Below are positions 11,603 to 19,149 of a stretch of 64,000 nucleotides of DNA, piece by piece. Position 1 is the first letter of the stretch. The number at the start of each line of letters is the position of its first letter. The stretch lies in assembly GCA_020002185.1 (NCBI GenBank), contig CM034544.1:34565706-34629705 (forward strand). The letters run 5' to 3'. This DNA is from Paraescarpia echinospica. Lineage: Eukaryota; Annelida; Polychaeta; Sabellida; Siboglinidae. Position numbers and translations under genes: made by a program. The notes beneath the pieces were generated by a model. That model had not been told where the DNA came from. It saw only the letters and a program-made list of their open reading frames with translations, and made no database searches.

Positions 11603-12679
11603 AGAGCGAGAGCGAGAGAGAGCGAGCGATTACGATAAGGCTGATTCGAACTCCAGCATTATTAGTCAATAAGAAAGAAGTGGAATTAGAATCGGTATCG
11701 GTTTTAATAGAATCGGAATCGGAACCGGTTGATGTGAAAGCAGCGGAATCGGATGTCTAACATGTAAAAACATTTTTTATTCAGAACAGTTTCGAGAACG
11801 GCGACTCCTCGTTCTTCCGTGTCACCGAGGGAGCCATCCCGCGGCCTGATTTCCTCGGCAAAAAAATCAACAGCATGTGCGATGGTGTCTCCATCTACTG
11901 GCTTACTCCGACCTGTAACGGCAACGGCACAGACGTGGAGACGGCGGGCTCTGAAGGTCGGTGTTATTAAAACAATTGGTTCATAAATTACTTATTCTGG
12001 GTGTGAATCGTAGCATTTTGACTTCGTATTATATCAGATAATATATCCGGTGTGCGTGTATAGAATAATAATATTTTATTTCTTATATATGTTGCTATGG
12101 AAAGAGTAAAGCGTCGGAATGAGGTGAATGTTGGGGGGTTGAGCCGAAGCTTTTGCGTATCGCTTGTGTTGAACATGAGTTTGGTCTGGAAATGGGGGGA
12201 GATGCTGCTTGATATTCTTCGCTGTGTCCTTTCACATTGTTATCGGTATCTTCCATGCGCGCCAGGGGACACAGCAGATTACACCCCTGCACTTTTCATA
12301 TGACTTTACACACACACGCACCCACACGCACACGCACACACACACACATGCACGCACGAGCACGCACGAACACACGCCACACACACACTCACACGCGCAC
12401 ATACATGCACGCACACACACAGACAAATAAACTCTAACATGTTGTTTCTGTGTAGATGACGTGGCGTCTCGACAGAAGAGGGCGACCGTAAAGCTGAGAT
12501 GCATCATGTGTGGGTGCCTCAAAGTGTACGCCCCGTGGGTTCAATGTGTTAGACGTGTGGACTTCAAGAAAAAGCTTATCTACTACACTGTGAACTTCCG
12601 CGGACGACCCCTGTACGTCTTCCGTGCGTCGAAGATATGCAACCTGTTCCAACAATGTCCCCGCCCGAAAGTCGCTTAA
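6029..12679 (+). CDS. BRICHOS-domain type II membrane proprotein with a furin-released cationic six-cysteine C-terminal peptide (six exons)
   Basis: The exons are 6029-6077, 6856-6983, 8369-8503, 11107-11214, 11785-11956 and 12456-12679. Phases agree at every junction, giving 271 residues. Seen in the protein: a short cytosolic N-terminus; a membrane anchor at about residues 26-50; a linker (51-86); a BRICHOS domain (about 87-184) with WVVNDFSK (conserved Asp101), TTCFVSPLN (Cys119) and SMCDGVSIYWL (Cys172), plus Cys184; RQKR at 203-206; then 65 residues with cysteines 213, 216, 218, 228, 259 and 265. This tail has 14 Lys/Arg against one Asp. NES (125) and NGT (187) are N-glycosylation sequons. 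Known of the family: BRICHOS acts as a chaperone-like prodomain for a beta-prone C-terminal segment, and several annelid precursors of this shape release antimicrobial hairpins. Inferred: secretory-pathway cleavage releasing a host-defence-type peptide. A non-immune ligand remains possible. An in-frame open stretch precedes 6029, but it contains the TATA box. Confidence 0.9.
6244..6692 (+). mobile_element. Insertion in intron 1 carrying the GACCGGGGTTGGTTGTCAC motif (MITE-like remnant)
   Basis: Unit C lacks this block: its homology resumes at gaagagctaat (6692 here, about 43115 in C). The left end starts ggggagaccggggttggttg, and related sequence begins the unit D block at about 54616. Near 56090-56125, unit D also ends with gtgacaaccatcccc, the inverted form of the left motif. 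This suggests a DNA transposon or MITE with inverted ends, here lacking its right end. The family is not identified. Confidence 0.45.
6598..6692 (+). repeat. Short 24-bp minisatellite in intron 1 (about 4 copies)
   Basis: The unit contains gggttggttgycacaaaaca. The same unit is amplified to about 32 copies in unit D (54985-55760), so this is the short allele-like state in the paralogue. Confidence 0.9.
6856..6983 (+). CDS. BRICHOS gene exon 2 (transmembrane anchor)
   Basis: It encodes the membrane span VFVAVTCVVVVIVLVGGLLG and flanking residues, and ends at GACATCGTTAAG before the donor gtaggc. The acceptor at 6855|6856 restores phase 1 from exon 1. Three other AG sites lie within 12 bases, so the exact first residues are uncertain while the hydrophobic core is not. 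The extracellular side begins after about residue 50. Confidence 0.8.
7338..7750 (+). repeat. 47-bp minisatellite in intron 2 (about 9 copies)
   Basis: The unit begins taataactgctgtgtttggt and contains ttgctccatgaatggatg. Copies differ by a few substitutions. The minus-strand frames over it are repeat artefacts. The paralogous intron in unit C (43766-44640) has about 19 copies of the same family. Confidence 0.95.
7760..8368. other. Rest of intron 2, no internal gene seen
   Basis: AT-rich intronic sequence that aligns patchily with about 44650-45266 of unit C. It holds a short tgttgttgttgttgctgctt run before the exon 3 acceptor. Confidence 0.6.
8369..8503 (+). CDS. BRICHOS gene exon 3 (linker and start of the BRICHOS domain)
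   Basis: This phase-0 exon of 45 codons runs from a tgtag acceptor to a perfect gtaagta donor. It encodes an acidic linker (NEPINEDVESDTTNN) and the first BRICHOS strands, ending at EQWVVNDFSK with the conserved aspartate. Unit C has the same exon at 45267-45401 with four amino-acid changes. Confidence 0.9.
8519..8568. repeat. (ATT/ATC)n microsatellite just after the exon 3 donor
   Basis: TTATTATTATTATTATCATC-type tract beginning 15 bases after the donor at 8504. The paralogous site in unit C has a shorter ATT run at about 45417-45431. A retroelement fragment abuts the tract in both copies. Confidence 0.9.
8575..10040 (+). mobile_element. LINE fragment inside BRICHOS intron 3
   Basis: The linker after the endonuclease is seen at about 8690-8940 (VYVLPKYRKQLKRVPPVKHQ, VKVWTTDAVEQLKGCYTCTDW, CQNSIIQEKTVTKY). 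The RT start is at about 9300-9530 (FKRANARKASGPDNISGHLL, WKTITVIPVPK). At 9560-9690 come MQFAYKRECGTDDA and YFNSAF, a degraded YxDFSSAF motif. The thumb and the YADD region are missing. The C-terminal tail (RKAREVASDP, CGRT) resumes at about 9800-9950. It is internally deleted and clearly inactive. The layout is that of L2/L1-like LINEs common in fish and lancelets, and the clade is uncertain. Confidence 0.85.
11107..11214 (+). CDS. BRICHOS gene exon 4 (central BRICHOS strand with first cysteine)
   Basis: A phase-0 exon of 36 codons lies between the acceptor tttcgtag and the donor gtgagt. It encodes RITLYKTNTNGKTTCFVSPL and a following acidic segment with an NES sequon. The joined reading VVNDFSK-RITLYKT-NGKTTCFVSPLN is the classic BRICHOS core, which supports the splice choice. 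A near-identical duplicate lies at 15812-15919. Confidence 0.9.
11269..11632. repeat. Compound (GT)n/(GA)n microsatellite in intron 4
   Basis: GT tracts at about 11269-11325 and 11392-11485 and a GA tract at about 11540-11600, with short mixed spacers. The corresponding tract at 15973-16352 keeps the same order with different lengths. Confidence 0.97.
11785..11956 (+). CDS. BRICHOS gene exon 5 (second half of the BRICHOS domain)
   Basis: The acceptor ttttttattcag is strong. The exon encodes NSFENGDSSFFRVTEGAIPR, then INSMCDGVSIYWLTPTC and CNGNGTD, ending in phase 1 before gtcggt. SMCDGVSIYWL corresponds to the cysteine-containing last strand of BRICHOS domains. No other copy exists in the window. 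Confidence 0.88.
12305..12425. repeat. CA-rich simple repeat in intron 5
   Basis: Interrupted CA/CGCA tract ending about 30 bases before the exon 6 acceptor at 12455. Frames across it are artefacts. Confidence 0.93.
12456..12679 (+). CDS. BRICHOS gene exon 6 (furin site and mature cationic peptide)
   Basis: The acceptor gtttctgtgtag joins in phase 1 and gives GSEDDVASRQKR followed by 65 residues to a TAA at 12677-12679. The peptide has six cysteines: a CxxCxC cluster, a fourth ten residues on, and two near the end. Between the fourth and fifth cysteines is KKLIYYTVNFRGRPLYVFR, two alternating hydrophobic/basic strands around an RGRP turn, as expected of an amphipathic hairpin. The estimated net charge is +13. 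The whole putative mature peptide lies on one exon, which would let it diverge independently of the prodomain. Confidence 0.88.
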
Positions 12680-12762
12680 GTCACGACATTCGGACCGTCA
12701 CTCGCCAATGTTCCTTATATACTCGGACACTTTTCATTTCTACAGCATGCTGGTTTTGTTGC

Positions 12763-12768
12763 AAGAAA
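12763..12768 (+). promoter_or_regulatory. Candidate weak poly(A) signal of the BRICHOS gene
   Basis: AAGAAA lies 84 bases after the stop codon, in a stretch that is otherwise matched by the relic unit, where the hexamer is the canonical AATAAA (16479-16484). This suggests the functional gene has a weakened signal or uses another one downstream in the satellite. It is inference only. Confidence 0.3.
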
Positions 12769-12835
12769 TATAAGTACAAGTTATAACTACGAACATTGAC
12801 TAAGGTCGTTCTTATAAGCCTACGCCACATTAATC

Positions 12836-13980
12836 AGTGCATGTAGCAGTGGTCAGTGTCACATTACACAGAGCATGTAGCAGTGGTCAGTATCACATTA
12901 CACAGTGCATGTAGCATTGTTCAGTGTCACATTACACAGAGCATGTAGCAGTGGTCAGTGTCACATTACACAGTGCATGTAGCAGTGGTCAGTGTCACAT
13001 TACACAGAGCATGTCGCAGTGGTCAGTGTCACATTACACAGTGCATGTAGCAGTGGTCGGTGTCACATTACACAGTGCATGTAGCAGTGGTCGGTGTCAC
13101 ATTACACAGTGCATCTAGCAGTGGTCAGTGTCACATTACACAGTGCATGTAGCAGTGGTCAGTGTTACGTTACACAGTGCATGTAGCAGTGGTCAACGTC
13201 ACATTACACAGTGCATGTAGCAATGGTCGGTGTCACATTACACTTTGCGTGTAAAAGTGGTCAATGTTACATTACACAGTGCATGTAGAAGTGGTCAGTG
13301 TCACATTACACAGTGCATGTAGAAGTGGTCAGTGTCACAATACACAGTGCTTGTAGTAATGGTCGGTGTCACATTACACAGTGCATGTAGCAGTGGTCAG
13401 TGTCACATTACACAGTGCATGTAGAAGTGGTCAGTGTCACATTACACAGTGCATGTAGCAATGGTCGGTGTCACATTACACAGTGCATGTAGCAGTGGTC
13501 AGTGTCACATTACACAGTGCATGTAGTAATGGTCGGTGTCACATTACACAGTGCGTGTTAAAGTGGTCAGTGTCACATTATATAGTGCATGTAGCAGTGG
13601 TCAGTGTCACATTAGACAGTGCATGTAGGAGTGGTCAGTGTCATATTACACAGTGCATGTAGCAATCGTCGGTGTCACATTACACAGTGCGTGTACAAGT
13701 GGTCAGTGTCACATTACACAGTGCATGTAGCAGTGGTCAGTGTCACATTACACAGTGTATGTAGCAGTGGTCGGTGTCACATTACACAGTGCATGTAGCA
13801 GTGGTTAATGTCACATTACACAGTGTATGTAGCAATGGTCGGTGTCACATTACACAGTGCGTGTAAAAAGTGGTCAATGTCACATTACACAGTGCATGTA
13901 GAAGTGGTCAATGTCACATTACACCGTGCATGTAGGAGTGGTCGGTGTCATATTACACAGTACATGTAGCAGTGGTCAGT
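12836..13980 (+). repeat. 34-bp satellite array downstream of the BRICHOS gene (about 33 copies)
   Basis: The unit contains cacagtgcatgtagcagtgg followed by tcagtgtcacatta. Copies are adjacent, with no spacers, and vary at scattered positions (cagtgg/aatgg, gtca/gtcg). About four copies also lie at 16550-16690 in the relic unit. It starts about 155 bases after the stop codon. Confidence 0.97.
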
Positions 13981-13984
13981 CGCT

Positions 13985-14430
13985 TACTTGTCTGTCTTTG
14001 TGTTAGTAATGTACAACATGTGATAATTAAAGCAACTTACATTTAGGCCGAATCATTGTCACACTAAAATTAATATTTTGTTTTGGTTACTAGAAGCATG
14101 TTTTGCGATACCATTGTTTTCATGTTATACTGATAGCTAAAATAGGGGCACGTCATTTTACAATGTTTACGTTTCCTTTTATCTTTAGGAAACATACAGG
14201 TATGAACAATTTCTTACTAAGAAATTAAATTGTATACATTTCGTTTCGTACAATAATGTTTGTTTAGCATGTTCTATCACCTTGTATTGCTTAGTGTTAA
14301 TTGATATATCAACTAAACATTGTGATATACCGATTAAAAGAAAAATAAAGTTTAATATGCTCACAAGGTAGTTGACTTTATATATTACTTAGATGACCTA
14401 TTTCTGAAAGCAATCTCATACATAGTGTTG
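13985..14430. other. Intergenic stretch without recognisable features
   Basis: AT-rich sequence between two tandem arrays. No coding or RNA signal is seen. Confidence 0.5.
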
Positions 14431-14434
14431 TCGA

Positions 14435-14850
14435 ATGGCATCAATTCGATTATTCGTTCCCCGGATCAATAAATCACTCCCCAATCAACCAGTTTCTCTC
14501 CCAATGAAGCAGTTACTCGTCAATCAGGCAATCACACCCTATTCAGCCAATCAAACTCAAGTCAAACCGTCATTCCCCCAGTCATTCACCCACTCCCCCA
14601 ACGAAGTATTCATTCCCTCTATGAATCATTCACTCGCCAATTGAAACGTTCACTCCATCAGTGAAGCATTCACTCCCTTTGTCAGTCATTCACTCCTCAA
14701 ATCAATCATTCATTCCCTCTATGAATCATTCACTCGCCATTTGAAACGTTCACTCCATCAATGAAGCATTCACTCCCTTTGTCAGTCATTCACTCCTCAA
14801 ATCAATCATTCATTCCCTCAATGAATCATTCACTCCACCAATCAATATTT
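14435..14850 (+). repeat. Degenerate tandem repeat of cattcactcc-type units
   Basis: Short units (tcattcactcc with variants) form a higher-order repeat of about 100 bases: the block from about 14605 to 14710 recurs from about 14710 to 14825. The open frame at 14435-14644 is a consequence of the repeat. Confidence 0.85.
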
Positions 14851-15811
14851 GAAGAGCCATATTCCAAAATGCGCAAGTTAATTTTCACACAAAAATGAGA
14901 CAATAACGGATCTCTGCCCTCTAGCTATAGATGCTTAATGCTACCAAAACAGTTTATCCAAAACTAGCTTACTCCCTGCAATATTATTATTATTAAAGTT
15001 TTCGTTACTACCTACAAAAATGGTGAGCATTTACTACGTCTATACTTTATGTGCTATTATCATATTTATTTTGTTTTCCTGTGACTGTCAATGGTCGATA
15101 CTCGCATAAAGGAACAGGTTAAACTACCCACAACATAACACTATTGTCCACCGTTGAACTAACAAACAAGTTGCCCCATTGTCGTGCCGAAGAACCAAAA
15201 TGCCTGCATCTTTTTCGAGGAGTGGTTCTGCTCTGCTAGGGTATTTGGTTACGTAATGTTTAATGATCAATCGCCAGCCGGCGTCGTGGTAACATGAACA
15301 TTAAACATTTACACTGGACATTAACAATATTTTGTTTATATGTCATCAAGTTATGTTCTGCTATAATATTGTCCTATATGTATTTTGTATTCAGTACGCT
15401 AGATACGGACTGTATCACTGAATAAATATTATCCTTCTTTATAATTATGCATGTATTACTGTACCATAATTTAGACAGGCTCATAGCATTCAGAGCCTGG
15501 TCCTATGCAGTTGTACATTGCGATCTCGGATTAAAGTCTGGGCTTGGCTTCTACTATCACGTGCAAACGTATCGTGCCGTTTAGTGACGTGTCATTGAGC
15601 TCTTACGTTACCTGCCCGCTTTGCCTAAATTTAAGGTATTCGTGGCGTAAGGTGAGGGTTGACCAGGCTCGTCGTGGCTGTCTCCTTCTCTCTGCACTAG
15701 TGAACGCAGTAGTTCAGGGAACGTAACAGGTTACTTAACAATTCTGTTGTTTTCAACACTCTAGTTACCATTGCTCGATGACTGTCAGTATCTCATCACA
15801 CTGTTTCGTAG

Positions 15812-15919
15812 CGAATCACACTATACAAGACGAACACCAACGGCAAAACGACGTGTTTTGTGTCGCCTTTGAATGAATCCGAGGCAGACCCACAGACTGT
15901 GAGGGCCAACGTGAAGGAG
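15812..15919 (+). pseudogene. Orphan duplicate of BRICHOS exon 4
   Basis: It has the same 36-codon length, the same tttcgtag acceptor and the same gtgagt donor as 11107-11214. Two amino-acid changes are seen (Glu132 to Gln, Met138 to Val, numbered in the complete gene), and the reading frame is intact. No exon 5 or 6 follows and no exon 3 lies close upstream, so it cannot form a precursor by itself. The unit's AATAAA at 16479-16484 is retained. Confidence 0.9.
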
Positions 15920-15972
15920 GTGAGTAGAACACCACCTCCGTTACATGTGTAACGCTCCAGGATAACCGACTG

Positions 15973-16352
<380 letters not shown>

Positions 16353-16549
16353 GATTACGATAAGGCTGATTCGAACTCCAGCATTATTAGTCAATAAGAA
16401 AGAAGTCAGACAGTGACTCGCCAATGACTCTTATATACTCGGACACTTTTCATTTCTACAGCATATTGGTTTTGTTGCAATAAATATAAGTACAAGTTAT
16501 AATTACGAACATTGACTAAGGTCGTTCTTATAAGCCTACGTCACATTTC

Positions 16550-16690
16550 ACAATGTAGCAGTGGTCAGTGCCACATTACACAATGCATGTAGCAGTGGTC
16601 AGTGTCACATTACACAGAGCATGTAGCAGTGGTTAGTGTCACATTACACAGTGCATGTAGCAGTGGTCAGTGTCACATTACACAGTGGAT
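16550..16690 (+). repeat. 34-bp satellite, short array (about 4 copies)
   Basis: Same unit as 12836-13980 (tgcatgtagcagtggtcagt). It ends in non-repetitive sequence at about 16690. Confidence 0.93.
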
Positions 16691-16836
16691 AATGTAGGGT
16701 AACATCTGTCGCATCGAATCAACACGACCTCCCCGTTTATAGAAAATTTTAACCTTGCATGTGATCAAGTCCAAACCTGAAAGCATATCATCTCGACTTC
16801 CAGTTGCCGATTCTAAACGCGCAACGAAACCATAAT

Positions 16837-17110
16837 TCGAGCCTTCGTCCTCTGAATTGAGATACTTTTATCTACTACGCTAATGCGCCAAAATCGACGC
16901 ATACTTGGGGAATTGAGCAGGGCCTACTAAGTATATTTCACGTTAAACATGAACATAAATATATTCATACGTTCACTTTGGATCATTGTCGGCGCTTCAA
17001 GTCCGACGCGTCGAAAGCCACTTGCCTGCTTTTTTTATTCATTTGCTTCTTTCTCCAAATGTAACGTAACTTGATAATATGCTGAAGGAGACCGTAAGAT
17101 GCGTTTGAAA
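16837..17110 (+). repeat. Stub of another BRICHOS unit (upstream region only)
   Basis: It matches about 4105-4382: the ttcgtcctctgaatngagat start, the gcatacttggggaattgarc segment, and ctgaaggagaccgtaagatg at the end. The similarity stops there. It marks the start of a further tandem unit whose body has been lost or moved. Confidence 0.88.
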
Positions 17111-17580
17111 TATCCAAACCTAAGCCATGTTTCTTGAGAGTTATGTCTAAGATTAAATTATCTTTTTATCTGACATAAATACACAAAATGGGCAGTTTTT
17201 AAACAGCCAGTCGGCCACATATATTGTGCATCTCCGCGTCCTGGGAGATACCTTCGTTAGGCGGCTATGGTTGAACAGAGGTTCTTTTATGTTACTGATA
17301 GTTCTGTGAGTGCAATATTATCAGTATGGTTTTTGGCATGTATTCGTTGGTGTAGGTTCCTGTGAACTGGTTAGTCAGGCAGGCGTGAACGTGTAAAGCT
17401 TAATTTCGCCTGCTGATGACCAGATTTTAATCATCTAAATTTGGTGATGGTTAATTGGTTAAAGACTTTGGGGTGGTTTAAGGAGTGATATGTATATACT
17501 TAGCCGTGATGAAGATAATAGAAAGGTCACCACTGTTGACATTACGCCGACTGCAATATGTCTTATTAATTACGTAACAC
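17111..17580. other. Intergenic stretch without recognisable features
   Basis: No coding motif, RNA gene or tandem array is seen. Confidence 0.5.
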
Positions 17581-17583
17581 AGT

Positions 17584-17982
17584 TTATAGACACACATCTG
17601 GCGTGCGACACCACAAGTCACGTGTCGCCCCTTGGCGTAGTGGCATGCCAGCTAAGAGACGTTTAATACATTGTTCCGTTCTAAATAAAGTTTTGTTTCT
17701 ACAATACGCCCATTCTACATAAGTTATCAACAACCACCATGTGTGATGTGTTTTTGGAATCGAAGTGCCTCCCTGATACCAACTGCACCTGTGCATGTTG
17801 GGATATACACTCACGTGTTGTAATGTGGCTCCAGCCAAACAGATCACAACCAGCGAAGCAGCAACTCCACTCTTAGAAAGAAGTTTCACAATAGTCGCCC
17901 GGCTGGACCGAGACCACACAGCGGTCAGGCTAACCGGTGAAATGGTCCCTATGCATCCCGAGCCACTGCGGCTTTCCTGCAA
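17584..17982 (-). CDS. Hypothetical 132-codon open frame with a possible membrane segment
   Basis: The minus-strand frame contains one moderately hydrophobic stretch (SGVAASLVVICLAGATLQ) and several cysteines in its second half. I do not recognise a family. Splice sites, promoter and conservation cannot be judged, and the frame could be chance or a piece of a repeat. It is listed because it is one of the few longer non-repetitive frames outside transposons. Confidence 0.15.
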   Translation of the reverse strand: MQESRSGSGCIGTISPVSLTAVWSRSSRATIVKLLSKSGVAASLVVICLAGATLQHVSVYPNMHRCSWYQGGTSIPKTHHTWWLLITYVEWAYCRNKTLFRTEQCIKRLLAGMPLRQGATRDLWCRTPDVCL

Positions 17983-18289
17983 GACAGGCTGTAGCGGTCA
18001 CACCTGATTTGAGCCCGTCGAACATAGCAACATACATTTACAACTATCGTCATGATCAAGTTGTTTACAGCTGTCGACCAACATAAATTAACTTTCATTG
18101 TACACAGAGCACTTCCTTGTTGGATAATCACACTCGGGGAAAATATATCACAATAGGGGATGGATTCAAGGTGTGATGTGTTGTTGGGGGGTGATTACTT
18201 CGTGTGGCGGCGCTTTCTATGCTTTACTCACTGCACCATAATAATTATTAATTATATAACGTGCGTGCGTGCGTGCGTGCGTGAGTGTG

Positions 18290-18385
18290 TACATAAAGGT
18301 AAGTTCTTATATAGCGCAGTATCCAGTCCTCAGGACTACTCAAAGCGCTTGACACTTTATTCCCTGGCATACCTGTTCAACTGAA
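18290..18385 (+). mobile_element. 3' tail fragment of a CR1/L2-like LINE
   Basis: The stretch taagttcttatatagcgcag ... ctcaaagcgcttgacacttt is the short GCGC-containing 3' end typical of L2/CR1-type elements. A related ctcaaagcgctgtaca tail is seen inverted at about 56285. It is preceded by a gtgc simple repeat (18261-18285). Confidence 0.6.
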
Positions 18386-18584
18386 AGCCATCTCGACTTC
18401 TCTGGGAATGTTACAATGATAGATTGCTTAGCGTGTGACGTAGTTCTTCTTCCTCTATCACTAAGAAATCCGTTTCGCCGTATATTATTTAATGTCCAAA
18501 TAATTTCGTATCATCCAGTAAGTGTCAAATGCAGGCAACATGTGGATAGATGATGTCGGGACACTTTGTGATTTAGTAGACTGC

Positions 18585-18901
18585 ATGAGTCGCGTGGTAC
18601 AGCGCCAGACTATCGATCGATGAGGCGATGGTTCGATTCCATTCCGCCTGCCGCCGTTTCGAAACTTAGGCAATTTCGTTCACCTCACGTTGCCTGTTTT
18701 TTTCGATAGAGACGCTACAAGCCGTTGGTTCCTTTTATCTGGTGTGTGTCTGGGGACGAAAAAGATCGCACACAGGAGGGAAATGTGTAATCTGTCGTGG
18801 ACTCACAGAGTGGTGGTGTCTATTTCTAAGCCAGTGAATCCTATATGAATCGAGTTGCTTCCCAGTCGGGCGTGGTATAGACGGCGTGCAGGCAATAAAC
18901 A

Positions 18902-18932
<31 letters not shown>

Positions 18933-18985
18933 CTTGAGACGGCGTGCAGGCAATAAACATATATATATATATATATTCTTATTGG
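18585..18985 (+). mobile_element. tRNA-derived SINE
   Basis: A B box GGTTCGATTCC at 18630-18640 lies about 25 bases after an A-box-like gcgtggtacagcgcc, as in a tRNA-derived head with internal polymerase III promoter. A unique body follows, then the segment gtggtgtctatttctaagcc (about 18812), then a 3' end with two copies of acggcgtgcaggcaataaac, each followed by a TA tract. Part of the body recurs inverted at 22137-22187, supporting a repeat family. Confidence 0.65.
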
Positions 18986-19149
18986 GTGTTTTCTGCTTGT
19001 CTTGCTCTGTTGCTCTAAGGGATATAGATTTTGTTTCATGCAAACCATTGACATCTAATCATTTTAATGTGCTTTTTCCTAATCACACTAAAATTCATCA
19101 TTCTACTTCAATTTTGCATAGTCTGCCATGTCTTCATGTTTGTTATAAT

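Larger units (their letters stand above)
10280..11670 (+). repeat. Tandem segmental duplication, copy 1 (contains exon 4)
   Basis: It is nearly collinear with 14982-16405: the same ATT run, the aaaggaacaggttaaactac segment, the natural flank of exon 4, exon 4 itself and the following GT/GA tract. Copy 2 then lacks the 11671-12690 interval that holds exons 5 and 6. Outside exon 4, this block shows no coding motif. Confidence 0.93.

Noticed and set aside
12836..13980. Possible CRISPR array
   Set aside because: The 34-bp units are directly adjacent without spacers and the context is a eukaryotic genome; it is a satellite.
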